Assembly (NCBI GenBank): GCA_947044405.1
Contig: CAMRHE010000166.1
Coordinates: forward strand, 3,597,501 to 3,661,500
Direction of reading: 5' to 3'
DNA from: Leptodactylus fallax
Taxonomy: Eukaryota; Chordata; Amphibia; Anura; Leptodactylidae
DNA length: 64,000 nt
This document shows, in pieces, positions 11,826-22,399 of this stretch. The notes beneath the pieces are model-generated. The model saw nothing but the letters and a program-made list of their open reading frames with translations, was not told the DNA's origin and searched no databases. Made by a program: the position numbers and the translations under genes. How positions within the stretch are numbered: position 1 is the first letter of the stretch; each line of letters starts with the position of its first letter.

Positions 11826-12014
11826 AAAACTGGGTTCCCACATTCAGGTTTTTTATTGCTGTTTTTGAAGTCAAAACCAGGAGTGGATTGAATTAATTTA
11901 GAGGAGTAGCACTTGTCCTCTATACTTTCTCCCCATTTTATTATCCAAGCCTGGTTTTGACCTCAAAAACAATATAAAAAAAAAAAAAACCTGAATGTGG
12001 AAACCAAGCCAAAA
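11826..12014. mobile_element. Short palindromic MITE
   Basis: The arms GGTTCCCACATTCAGGTTTT and, from the right side, GGTTTCCACATTCAGGTTTT pair well, and the inner parts also pair (TGAAGTCAAAACCAGG with CCTGGTTTTGACCTCA). A half-related segment lies at 48285-48420. Confidence 0.6.
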
Positions 12015-12046
12015 TATATTATGTTGTTGTTTATGAATTGGTAATT

Positions 12047-12734
12047 TAAAGCTTAACTAAACTTCCCCTTGTTTCTATACTGATTGCTGTTCCTGCCTCT
12101 CACTGAGTCACTGTGTATGAAGTACAGGCTTGGAATACAGGCTGTGTAAAATGTAGAGAAAATGAGGGTGTGGGAGGGTCACTTCAAACAGTTATATCTC
12201 GGACATTATTTAGTGTACAAACCTGTTTTGGTGTCATATGAAAGAGGAGATTCTCTTGTTTGACACATGTGACACTAAGGTCACAGAGCTATTTATATTA
12301 TTTCCAGAGATATTACTGATTGAAAACACAGTTGGGATTAGGATATTTATATGCAGCTGCATAATATATATGATATAAATATCATAATCCCAACTGTTTT
12401 CAACCAGTGACATCTCTGGAAATAATATAGATAGCACTGCAACCTTAGTTGCAACCAAAAGCAAGTTTGTATATTTTATAATGCCGGAGATATAACTGTT
12501 TGAAGTGACCCTCCCCTCATTTTCTCTACATTTTATACAGCTCATACTCCATAGACAGTAACATTCAGTGAGAGGCAGGAACTCTTAATACAGATGCAAA
12601 GGAAAGAATAAAGAGATGCAGGATTTCACAGAAAGGAGGCAAAATGTGTTAATAAAGTATATTACAAAATGTATTAATCACACAAATACTGCCAGAAAAT
12701 CAAAAGTTGTCCAAAAGTTTAGTTACGCTTTAAG
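12047..12734. mobile_element. Long inverted-repeat MITE with roughly 200-bp inner arms
   Basis: Outer ends are TTAAAGCTTAACTAAAC and, reverse-complemented, TTAAAGCGTAACTAAAC. Inside, about 12150-12345 pairs with about 12360-12540: GGGTCACTTCAAACAGTTAT on the left is mirrored as ATAACTGTTTGAAGTGACCC on the right. TTAA at both ends suggests a TTAA target site. A partial relative begins at 35943. Confidence 0.7.
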
Positions 12735-13571
12735 CTGTGTGGTCTATGGACATGCAGGATCACCATGTTAACTATTTTTACTTTCATGTACTATAAATTT
12801 AGACAGTTTCTGTATAATAGTTCAGTGTGCAGCCGTTCTCTGTCTTCTGGGATTCATTTTGCCGTATGGTTATTAGCCTCGGATTAGTTTCTGAACTTTA
12901 GTTGCAGTTCATTAGCTGCTTCACAAGGCAACATTCAGCAGTAGATAAACCATCCCTTACAGTGAAACATCTCTGTCTAATTGTGGCATTGACCATAGAT
13001 CCACCTCTGCAGTATTTTTTTTTTTTTTATTCTGAATCTTCAGAATCACACTGTATGTTCTTCCACTGATGCCCTTGCTAATGTATATCCTGAACTTTTA
13101 CTGTACCTTTCTTTGTCTGATTACAGACAAATTAGGTTTTGTCCTTATTCAGATTATCTAACTTGGTGCAAGGTAGAGAACACCATGCATATATACAGTG
13201 TTTCATTTATTGTATAGATGCTTCTCAGCGGCCCCCATCTGCTAGTTGGTGAGAAATGTTTGAAAACATTCAAACTATATTGCAAAATCAGGGCAGTATA
13301 TGTACGGTACATGTCCTCCTGTTCACCGTACATCAAGTAAGGTAAAGTCCTTTTTTCAATTAAATCTGACCTGATTGATCTGTAACCATGGAGACACGTA
13401 GGTCTAAACAATAGCATCTCTCTATCAAGGCTATTTTTACATAATATTTTAAATTTTAGTTGAATTGGAGCAATATAGAAAAGCTTGCAAAATATACATA
13501 GCCTTTGATTTTACATATCTGTTGTATGCTTGAAGTGAACATGAAGGAAAGTGAACAGTGAGGCCCTTAAA
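12735..13571. other. Intronic sequence, nothing recognised
   Basis: T-run at about 13015-13029. The open frames are short and resemble nothing I know. Confidence 0.5.
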
Positions 13572-13831
13572 CAGTGCTGTGGAGCTGTTGGCAACAGTTT
13601 TGGATGAAGTCGGTAAAAAATTAAGCAAAAGTAAAATTATATTATAATTGTAATTGTACTGTTATTGGTATTGATAATTGGATGTATAGTTTGTTGCATT
13701 TTTACTTTCTTAGTATTTCAGTTACTGGCTTATTTTATGGCTGTCAGTCACTCATGCAGGAGTCTGAGTTGAAGTCAGTGGAAAAATAGGAGTCGGAGTG
13801 TGTGCTTTGGCCTACCAACTTCACAGCCCTG
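13572..13831. mobile_element. Short hAT-type MITE
   Basis: The ends CAGTGCTGTGGAGCTGTTGG and, reverse-complemented, CAGGGCTGTGAAGTTGGTAG are good inverted repeats of a type common in vertebrate hAT MITEs. A clear 8-bp duplication is no longer visible. Confidence 0.6.
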
Positions 13832-14333
13832 TTTAAAAAGCCACCAACCTGGCATCCAAGACAATGACAGGTTCTCAATTACGTCCTTCTACTTTTTGGC
13901 AGATTTGCCATTTAACCAGGAAATGAATTTTGAATGCTGTATTCCTGCACCTGTATACAGTCAAAGGAGGTGAAGTCGCTCTATGGAGAAGTCTCATGGG
14001 TTGTACACTCTTCTGGCTTGATTCACATCCTACATTCTGGGTGTACTATGTCATTACAGGCCACATCTTGCACATGCATACTGAATTAGCCTTGATAAAA
14101 ATGTATTCGTCTTGGTTTCATCTGCACATCACTGGCGGTGGCTTGCGATGTCATACTCTTCTTGTGGGTCATCACTCATACCGGGAGTGGGGTGAACTTG
14201 ACTTCTCTGGAGAGCAACTCCATCTCAAATATCTTCATGATACTGAAGCTGCCAAAAAGTAGAAAGACATTGATGAAAACCTTATATCATCCTGGATAAC
14301 ACTTTGGAGGCTTCATTAAATGGACAGTTTTAC
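13832..14333. other. Intronic sequence with an unrecognised 110-codon open frame
   Basis: An open frame at 13930-14262 (+) has no motif I recognise, no splice context and no similar neighbour. I treat it as chance. Confidence 0.4.
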
Positions 14334-14337
14334 TTTA

Positions 14338-14504
14338 AGGCTAGGACTATATCTCTACTCACATCTCCAAATTTCTCCTGAAACAATTACCCAGTGAGCA
14401 CTGTGAATCCCATTGATTTATAATGTTCATGATTTTTCCTGAACCTATTTATTCCAGCGTTTATGAAGCTTCTAATGAAGCCTCAAGTTCAGATGTGAAC
14501 CTAG
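14338..14504. mobile_element. Harbinger-like MITE
   Basis: TAA, then GGCTAGGACTATATC at the left, and GTGAACCTAGCC then TAA at the right. The hAT element that follows inserted just at its right edge. Confidence 0.5.
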
Positions 14505-14512
14505 CCTAAAAT

Positions 14513-15947
14513 CAGGGGCGTAACTACCGGGGTAGAAGTGGTAGCAGCTGCCACAGGGCCCAGGACATTACGGGACCCGCGGGCCCCCGATGCTTTTTTT
14601 TTTTTTTTTTTTTTTTTTTTGTTTTTGTTTTACTAGGCCGTTACATGCTGGAGTAACCCCAGCAGGTAACGGCCCTATATATTTACCATTCCCCGGGGTC
14701 CCACTCACGGCCGCCTGTGCTTCCGATTCTGCGGAGGCGGCTATGAGCAGGAGCGGGGATCGGTATGTGAGGCCGCGGGCCGAACACCACAATCTCTGCT
14801 ATCATTATACTCCGGGGTCTTTGAAAAGACCCCAGAGTATAATAATCGGAGGCCCAGAGTCGATGAGGGAACATAAAAAACAATGTACTTACCTCTCCTA
14901 CGCTCCTCCAGGCTTCGGGCCTGTTTGGTGACGTCTCAGACGTCAGCGGACGTCATTTTGCGTCGCGATGCCGGCCCGCATCACGTGACACCCACCGGCC
15001 TGGTCCAACATTGAAGAAGGCCGAAGTAGCAGGGAGTGGACCAGAGTGAAGAACAGGTAAGCAACATTGTTTTTTTATGTTTCTATCCTCCCCTGGGTCT
15101 CTGATCATTATACTCTGGGGTCTGAAAAGACCCCAGAGTATAATAATTGTTCATGGGTGGTCCACAATGGGGCATATAATAGTGTGTGCAGGGGCCACTA
15201 TGGGGCAAAATACTCAGTGCAGTGGCTACTATGGGGCAAAATACTCAGTGCAGGGGCCACTATGGAGAATAATAGTGTGTGCAGGGGCCACTATGGGATA
15301 TAATACTGTGTGCAGGGGCCACTATGGGATATAATACTGTGTGCAGGGGCCACTATGGGGCATGATACTGTGTGCAGGGGCCACTATGGGGCATGATACT
15401 GTGTGCAGGGGCCACTATGGGGCATGATACTGTGTGCAGGGGCCACTATGGGGCATGATACTGTGTGCAGGGGCCACTATGGGACATGATACTGTGTGCA
15501 GGGGCCACTATGGGGCATGATACTGTGTGCAGGGGCCACTATGGGGCATGATACTGTGTGCAGAGGCCACTATGGGAAATGATACTGTGTGCAGGGGCCA
15601 CTATGGGGCATGATACTGTGTGCAGGGGCCACTATGGGGCATGATACTGTGTGCAGGGGCCACTATGGGGCATGATACTGTGTGCAGGGGCCACTATGGG
15701 GCATGATACTGTGTGCAGGGGCCACTATGGGACATGATACTGTGTGCAGGGGCCACTATGGGACATGATACTTTGTGCAGGGGCCACTATAGGGTATAAT
15801 AGTGTGCGCAGGAATGCGTTTTTTTGGGGAGGGGGGTTGGAGGGGGCGGTCCGGGGGGTGGCGATTGGGGGCAGCGGTTCGGGGGGGGGGGGGGGGCCCA
15901 TGTCAAATGTTCGCCTTGGGCCCCAGCCATTCCTAATTACACCACTG
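14513..15947. mobile_element. hAT non-autonomous element with palindrome plus minisatellite module (copy 1)
   Basis: Exact 8-bp duplications CCTAAAAT lie at 14505-14512 and 15948-15955. The terminal repeats are CAGGGGCGTAACTA and CAGTGGTGTAATTA. Inside, in order: a T-run (14594-14620); a hairpin at 14804-14844; a GC- and CpG-rich segment; a second hairpin at 15107-15143; a long 31-bp tandem array; and a G-run (about 15885-15896). No transposase ORF is present. The segment between the hairpins is itself palindromic: GGGAACATAAAAAACAATGT on the left faces ACATTGTTTTTTTATGTTTC on the right. Confidence 0.88.
15165..15800. repeat. 31-bp minisatellite array, about 20 units
   Basis: Units read ATGATACTGTGTGCAGGGGC followed by CACTATGGGGC. 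The left-most and right-most units are more divergent, with the central units almost identical, as expected from unequal exchange. Confidence 0.95.
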
Positions 15948-15955
15948 CCTAAAAT

Positions 15956-17039
15956 GACATTGCATCTGGTGAGTTGCGTGATTGTGTGTACAGTGTTAGT
16001 AATTCTTGGGAATGTTAAGAGGAATGAAACATCAGGCGGCTCAATTGAACTTCTCTCTTAACCTAACACTAGTATAAGTAATATGTCAGAAACCTCTCAG
16101 ATTGGCAAGGCAGTCCTGCACTTTTCCTTCACAATCGGCTGCCCTCATCAAATATTTCTCAATCTTTTAGCATTTTCAGGCTCAAGTTGAAACAAGCTAA
16201 AGTTTGCTCAACACGTCTTTAATTTATTTGTTGCTTTTTAAAAGCCCAGTAAACAGCAAAGGCAAGCTGAACTAACAAGAGAATGAGGACTGCAATATCT
16301 AGATATTTATATGTTAACCTCCCCATAGCCATTGTTGGCGAGCAGAATTTATACATATGTCATCATTAATCTTTATTGTGGCCTGTGATCGGTTTTCCTT
16401 CCAGTAAACGTAGTTTTGAATTACTGCTTGAACTGAACAATGCCGAAAGAGCAGCTGACGTTCTCCATATAGTGTAATTAAGATGTCTTGAAAAATAGAT
16501 TTAGCAATGAGTGGTCTATGCAGCACCCACTTAAAGATCTCTTCCAGATTTCATCACATTAGTAACTCATGGCTCTATCGCCTGGAATCAGCATATGTTT
16601 GTTTCCATCATTACGTTTTAGATAGGTGGCATTCCACTGTATTACATGCTTCACATACAAGATCATAAACAGAGTATACAGCTGTTCCTGTCCTCTTAAT
16701 AACATTACTACTCTAAACAGGTCATATTTAAAGTATTCTAAGAAACCTGTGGGGAAGATTTGCTAATTCCAGAATTAGACTTGATATGCCAAACTATCAA
16801 CTCTTGGTTGGCTTACCTTAGAGCAGATTTTTTTGTGCCACAATTTTGGTGCAGTGTGGTAAATCTTAAGCCATACCCCTTTATTTCTAAGCCACAGTTG
16901 ATGTTGAGTGAAGTGCTTCGAATTGACACCCCCGACAAAATCATGTAATGGTGTAAAGGAAGTACACTATACTTCTATACAGAAGTATTGCAGTGTGTTA
17001 TATAACTGATTTAAATTCCTTAGGGCACCTGAAAATAGA
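15956..17039. other. Intronic sequence, nothing recognised
   Basis: No gene, hairpin or repeat family that I can name. Confidence 0.5.
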
Positions 17040-17270
17040 CTTTAAAAAGGAAAAAAATGTTATATAAAAAACAAATGTAAAAAATTCTAATCTCTCTCCC
17101 AATTTTACAAATAACAAAAAAATTAAATGATGCCATTACAAAATTACAACTTGTCCCACAAAAAACAAGACTTCACTGCTATGTGAATGGAAAAGAAAAA
17201 CAATTATGGCACTTTTAAGAGAAGGAGAAAATACTTAACTTAAAATTCACCTTGACACCAAGGAGGTTAA
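17040..17270. repeat. Dispersed repeat family F1 (fragment)
   Basis: Contains ATGATGCCATTACAAAATTA and ACAACTTGTCCCACAAAAAA, shared with the 22400-23160 copy. Confidence 0.45.
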
Positions 17271-17664
17271 TAAATGTGCCTGGTAAGCATTTTCACACTT
17301 ATTTTGTTCCTGCTATAGGTTTAAAACCAAATCCACATGTATTGTACGGTAACTTGCTGCAGATTTGCTAGTATACATATTTAGTACAGTTGAAAATAGA
17401 TATCAAGCTCATTACTGGGATGTAAATTTTTGTTTTCCTCACCCCTTCCCTCCCAATATGTTATATGGTGAGGAAAATAAACATTCTATGTATGAAGCAT
17501 AAATGTTATTTTTTTGTAAGAAGGCAATTAGGCCTTTTTAAAGATGCCAGCTGTTGTTGCTGTGACCACCTCCTCCTGAGTTAGGCTATTGTACAGGTTC
17601 ACAGTCCTTACAGTGAAGAAGCCTTGTCCCCTTTGGAGACTGAACCTTTTTTTCTCCAGACTAT

Positions 17665-17999
17665 GGCCGGTTGCAGATGACTGTGTACGGGTGGCCGAGA
17701 ATTAAAGGCACAGGCGGTGCACGGTGGACACGCGGATGTCCGCCGTGTGCCGCCCGTGTACGAGCCATGCTTCCACGGCCCCTTTTATTAAATTAATAGG
17801 AGCCATGGAAGCAAGGGCCGCAGAATAGGACAGGAATTGGACCTGTTCTATATTTTGTGGCCTGAACTGTCGGCCCGCACACGTGACTGTGTAATTCACG
17901 GTCATGTGTACGGACCCATAGAAATGAATGGGTCAGTGTGCTATCCGTGAAATACACGGATAGCACACTGATCACGGCCATGGTCATCTGCAAGGGGCC
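17665..17999. mobile_element. Harbinger-like MITE, family H2
   Basis: The ends GGCCGGTTGCAGATGAC and GGCCCCTTGCAGATGAC are paired inverted repeats, with TAT on the left and TAA on the right as imperfect 3-bp duplications. Internal inverted segments around GTGTGCTATCCGTG are present. Confidence 0.6.
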
Positions 18000-18283
18000 T
18001 AAGGGAGTGCCCCCTTGTCTTTAGAAGACATTTTATATGGAAACAGCTTTTCCTCATTGGATTAGCCATTTATATATTTATGCAGGTTTATCATGTCCCC
18101 ACTTAAAAACTTCTGCTCAAGATTAAATAAATTTTAGTTTGTCTTCTTAAGTGAGATCTTCCATGCCCGTTATCAGTTTTGTGACTTTTTTTTGTACCTT
18201 TTCCAACTCTAGGACGTCCTTTCTATGAACTGGTGGTCAACTGAACTGCAGATTCCAAATGAAGCTGCTCCAATGCTTTGTAA

Positions 18284-18569
18284 GGCCTGAGCCCCACGTG
18301 GTGTAAACGCTGCGGTTTAGTCACATCGGAAACACAGCGGAAAAAAAAAGCATCGTTTTTCTAGCGAATCCCATCCACACATTGCGGGAAAATACACGCA
18401 GCGGATTTGGAAATTGCAGCATGTCAATTAAACCTACGGAAACGCCGGTGGTTTCCCTATAGGTATAACTGAAGCAGAAAAGTGCTGCGGGAAAAACCGC
18501 AATGTGTTTCTGCCACGGTTTTTCCCGCAGCACCTTTTTTTCTGCTGCTCACTACGTGGAGCCTTAGCC
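18284..18569. mobile_element. Harbinger-type MITE, family H1 copy b
   Basis: TAA at 18281-18283 and 18570-18572. The ends are GGCCTGAGCCCCACGTGGTG and CTACGTGGAGCCTTAGCC. It sits in the LINE fragment, and removing it restores CTTTG-TAA-AGTGGTAATATT. Confidence 0.8.
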
Positions 18570-18600
18570 TAAAGTGGTAATATTACATCCCTGTCACAAC

Positions 18601-19381
18601 AGTAAAAAAAAAAACACAGCCTTTCTGAGAAGACACATCCTTTTCCCTTCAAGCCATGCCCCTTTCAGTCAAGTCATACAAATGTATAAAACAGCATCTC
18701 CTCCAGGTGCTCTAAAAATATTTTTTATTGCTTTTTATATTTAGAATAAAAACAAGACCATGAGAAGCAGGACAGTAGTCTGCGGGTATTGATCATAGGG
18801 CCTCAGCATCACATTGACCGCCTCTCATTATCCTAATTATATACATAATGCCATTGCCAGTGTCACTCAGTACTTGGGGAAACCAAGAGTCAAGAGGTAA
18901 TTACTGGCTGCCTGTACATGGGACATCACTCACGCAGTAATAAACATGTGACATGGCTGGATTTGTCCAAGCTCATAGTGATCTAACCGTGCTGAATGAC
19001 ATTTCAGTATGAACAAGTAATAGCGTTACTTTTTGGGATTACTGGAAGCTCTGCAAAGCCCCTGCTCGGCAAAGTATCTGCACTTTAGTGCTGTTAGAAA
19101 GAAATTCAACTGTTAGCCTATAAATGTGGCCTTAATTCATTAGATTTAAGTCCATAGCAGAGAAATAATGTGGTGGATTAACAGTGTGTTTGCTCCTACA
19201 TAAAATGGGATGCAAAATCCACCACAATTTGTTGCATTTCTGGTCAAAATGTTGCATTTTGTTTTAGGCCATTTTATTTGCTTGCCAAGACCTAAAAGGG
19301 GTGTGGGTGATTGACAGAGCACGTGAATTGAAATATAAGGTACACACCAGATGCATATAGACTGGCAAGCAATTCTGTGTA
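18601..19381. other. Intronic sequence, nothing recognised
   Basis: No gene or repeat boundary evident. Confidence 0.5.
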
Positions 19382-19600
19382 AATATTTTTTTTGTTATTA
19401 TTTATATCCCCTGTGAATCTTGCATGTTCTGCAGCACTGTACACTGATTTCATCTTTAAAGGCCCTCAGTCCTATTGTGTGAATTGACTTATTACTCTGT
19501 AATGTCTTTTTGTCTGTATTCTAACCCTACAATTTGTAAAGGGCTGCAGAATATGTTGGCGCTATAGTAATAAAATGTATTATTATTATTCATAAAGGAG
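19382..19600 (+). repeat. Retroposon-like repeat with TTA-repeat tail
   Basis: It ends GGCTGCAGAATATGTTGGCGCTATA followed by a (TTA)n-like tail (wording shortened in databases varies). The reverse complement of the same end lies at about 56905-56945 (GCCTCCATATTCTGCAGCGC). The simple-repeat tail is typical of a non-LTR or SINE-like 3' end. Confidence 0.45.
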
Positions 19601-19629
19601 TTAACACACTTGGGAGCAAAGTACCCCTA

Positions 19630-19850
19630 TTCTCATGGCGGTCCCAACGATCAGAATCCCTCAGATCTACAATTTATATTATATCCTGACATCCAATATG
19701 GTCTTTCTATGTTGTGAAGTTCAGGAGGCGGTCCTGTTAGTGTTTGACAGCTGTCTTTGTATGCATTTTCAATAAGCGGAGGATCCTCTAATAGAACCAG
19801 CTTCTTGAGTTCTCAACATAAAGCAGAGATTTCAGTGGATAAACAGGTCT
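19630..19850. repeat. Partial copy of the inverted-repeat element at 23596-23968
   Basis: TTCAGGAGGCGGTCCTGTTA and TTTGACAGCTGTCTTTGTAT match the middle of the 23.6-kb element (AAGGAGGCAGTCCATTCAGT, GACTGACAGCTATCTCTGTC). Confidence 0.4.
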
Positions 19851-19889
19851 TTTTTTTTTTTTTTTTTTTTTTAGTAAAACAGCACTTTT

Positions 19890-20337
19890 AACCCATTAGT
19901 AACTGGTGTATTGACTTTCTATGTCAGTCACTGTTGTGCCTTCTGCTGCAATTGAATTTCTACCTTTAGTGACCAGTGCCAGGCAGCTGCTGTCAAGGCA
20001 AATAAAATTATGGGATGCATTAAAAGAGGTATAGATTCTCATGACAAGAACTGGTATGGCCACACATAGACTATTGCGCACAATTTTGGTCCTCAGTGTA
20101 CAAGAAGGACATAACTGAACTAGAGAGATTGCAGAGGAGGGTGACCAAGATTATTAGAGAAATGGGTGGATTGGAGTACAATGTCAGATTAACAAATTTG
20201 GGGTTATTCAGTTTAGAAAAATGACTACGGAGACCTAATAACAATGTACAAATATATGAATGGACAGCACAAAGAACTTTCTAATCTTTTTACGCCTAAG
20301 CCCGTGACCGTGACATGGGAACATCCTCTAGATCACA
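19890..20337 (+). pseudogene. CR1/L2-like LINE ORF2 C-terminal fragment, 5' part
   Basis: Across frameshifts, the + strand reads KANKIMGCIKRGIDSHDK, then LEYCAQFW-type text, then ITELERLQRRVTKIIREMGG and TMYKYMNG. This is the thumb/C-terminal region of CR1/L2-type LINE reverse transcriptases, as also seen at 60456-60650. There are several stops and frame changes. It stops at CATCCTCTAGAT, where a hAT-like element begins, and continues at about 21807. Confidence 0.7.
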
Positions 20338-20658
20338 GGTGTCAAACACAAGGCCCGCGGGCCGAATCCCGCCCGCTGCCTTCTGTTATGCGGCCCGGCA
20401 CTTATCTGGCCCACAGGGCCGCGGCATTTTTTATTGTCTATGTAATGTAAACCAGCCCAGGACAGGCCGCTTAAAAAAAACAAAAAAAAAAACAAAGCTA
20501 CGCGATACCTGTCCTGGGCTGGTTTACAAGACCTCTGCATGTCAGCGCAGGCGGCGATACAATGACGTCATCGCACCTCCTACGCTGACACGCAGACAAG
20601 AAGAAGAGGAGGCGGCTGCATCAAGGCATCGCAGGTAGGTGAAGATAAGGTGTTTTTT

Positions 20659-20662
<4 letters not shown>

Positions 20663-20713
<51 letters not shown>
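20663..20713. repeat. (TA)n microsatellite
   Basis: Uninterrupted alternating TA after a T-run. Confidence 0.95.
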
Positions 20714-20717
<4 letters not shown>

Positions 20718-21204
20718 GGCCGTTGCCTGCTGGAGCATCCCCGGCACGTAACAGCCTATTTACTTACCGATCCCTGCTGCTGGTCGTGGCCGCCTCTGCT
20801 TCTCTTTCTGCTATGGGATGCAGAAGCGGCTGTGTGCAGGCCGGCGAACCCCATCAAATACTACTATTATTATACTCCGGGGTCTTTTCAGACCCCGGAG
20901 TATAATAATCGAAGACCCAGGGGAGGTGATAAACATAAAAACCAGAGTTACTCACCTCTCCGGCGATCCGATGCTGCTCCCAGCCGGCTTCGGCCTTCTT
21001 TGGTGACGTCCCAGGCGTCACGTGAGCCAGGCCGACGTCATTATGTCGCGACGCCGGTCTGTGCGACATTGAAGAAGGCCGAACGCAGGGAGCGCAGCGG
21101 GGCCCAGGTAAGTAACACTGGTTTTTATGTTTGTCACCACCTGGGTCTCCGATCATTATACTCTGGGGTCTGAAAAGACCCCAGAGTATAATAATAGTTC
21201 ATGG

Positions 21205-21520
21205 GTGGGGGGGTCACTATGGGGCATAAAACCGTGTGCAGGGGCCACTATGGACTATAATACCGTTTGCAGGGGCCCCTATGGGGCATAATACCAATGT
21301 AGGGGCCACTAAGGAGCATAATTCCGATTGCAGGGGCCACTATGGAGCATAATAACATGTGCAGGGGCAACTATTGAGCATAATACCGTGTGCAGGGGCA
21401 ACTATTGAGCATAATACCGTGTGCAGGGGCAACTATGGAGCATACTACCGTGTGCAGGGGCCGCTGTGGGGCGTAATACCGTGTGCAGAGGCAACTATAG
21501 AGCCTAATAACGTTTGCAGG
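21205..21520. repeat. 31-bp minisatellite array, about 10 units
   Basis: Units read ATAATACCGTGTGCAGGGGC followed by CACTATGGAGC. They are more diverged than in copy 1. Confidence 0.9.
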
Positions 21521-21755
21521 GGAAAACATATTTGTATAGTGCTTAATTTTTGATATATTCAGAAAAGGATGAGGATAGTATGTAACATGCCAATGTCTTA
21601 GGTTTTAACAATACATTATGTTGTTCCTGGTTGACCTCAAAGGGCTGATTGTAACAGTAGTAATGTACAAATGTAACTACTCCTTAATAGCTCGCTTATC
21701 TGTTAAGGAGAAGTTACTTTTATACATGTGTAAAATAATCTTGGCCCTTCAAGGT

Positions 21756-21806
21756 ATGAATTAGGCCTGTGGCTGCCATGTAAATGCATCAGACTGCTGC
21801 AATTTC
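21756..21806. repeat. Left arm of a perfect 51-bp inverted repeat
   Basis: It starts ATGAATTAGGCCTGTGGCTG and is the exact reverse complement of 22333-22383. The arm ends where LINE sequence resumes. Confidence 0.95.
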
Positions 21807-22185
21807 TTTCTAGATGAAAGAAAATGTCAGCAGCAACATAGAGGGGATTCTTTACTGTAAGACCAGCGAGACTATGGAACTCACTGCCACAGGATGTGGT
21901 GATGGATTCATTGTGCAAGTTCAAAGAGGGCCTGGATGCTTTTCTTGAACGGAAAAATATTACAGGCTATGGGTTTTAGATTTTGGTAAAGACAAGTTGA
22001 TCCAGGATTTTATACTGATTGCCAGATTTGGAGTCTGGAATTTTTTTCCCCTGACATGGGCAATTGGCATCAGCCTCATGGAGTTTTTTTGCCTTCCTCT
22101 GGATCAACACTGTAGGGTTATAGGTTGGACTTGATGGACCTGTGTCTTCATCCAACCTCATCTACTATGTAACTACGTCACTTGT
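21807..22185 (+). pseudogene. CR1/L2-like LINE, 3' end (continuation)
   Basis: It reads AACATAGAGGGGATTCTTTA, then frames giving TMELTATGCGDG-like and GLDAFLERKNITGYGF-like text, and ends near GTTGGACTTGATGGACCTGT and CATCTACTATGTAACTA. It is collinear with the 19890-20337 piece once the intervening insertion is removed. Confidence 0.65.
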
Positions 22186-22332
22186 GGTGGAGTAATGTAG
22201 GTTCTGTATACTCACAGACAAATGCACCTGCTCCTAACAGCTGGGATCAGCATCACTAGTGTTTAACCCCTTAGATTCTACAGTGAATAGTAACCATGTC
22301 ATGTATAAGTGGATGCATTGGCAACCTCGAAC

Positions 22333-22383
22333 GAAATTGCAGCAGTCTGATGCATTTACATGGCAGCCACAGGCCTAATTCAT
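22333..22383. repeat. Right arm of the perfect 51-bp inverted repeat
   Basis: GAAATTGCAGCAGTCTGATG to CAGGCCTAATTCAT mirrors 21756-21806 without mismatch. Confidence 0.95.
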
Positions 22384-22399
22384 GCCGTTATTAATATCT

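Larger units (their letters stand above)
17515..18600 (-). mobile_element. CR1/L2-like LINE, 3' end, interrupted by two MITEs
   Basis: On the - strand the flanks read as the 3' end of a non-LTR retrotransposon ORF2, equivalent to the text at 60456-60780 (for example GATCTTCCATGCCCGTTATC). The phrase AAGTGGTAATATTACATCCC resumes directly after the second MITE and is also present at 60664. Insertions are at 17665-17999 and 18284-18569. Confidence 0.55.
20338..21530. mobile_element. hAT-like element with palindrome plus minisatellite module (copy 2), right end not found
   Basis: It begins CACAGGTGTCAAACACAAGG, a hAT-like start different from copies 1 and 3. It contains a (TA)n run (about 20663-20713), a perfect 20-bp hairpin (20866-20885 with 20890-20909, loop TTTC), a CpG-rich palindromic segment, a second hairpin (21155-21192) and a 31-bp array. 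No reverse-complement GTTTGACACCTG end is present. LINE sequence resumes near 21807 with TTCTAGAT facing CTCTAGAT, so the whole 1.47 kb may be one insertion or several. Confidence 0.6.

Noticed and set aside
13930..14262. 110-codon open frame on the + strand
   Set aside because: No motif, splice context or similarity that I recognise. Length is compatible with chance.
15165..15800. CRISPR-like array
   Set aside because: The repeats are contiguous with no unique spacers and lie in a eukaryotic transposon.
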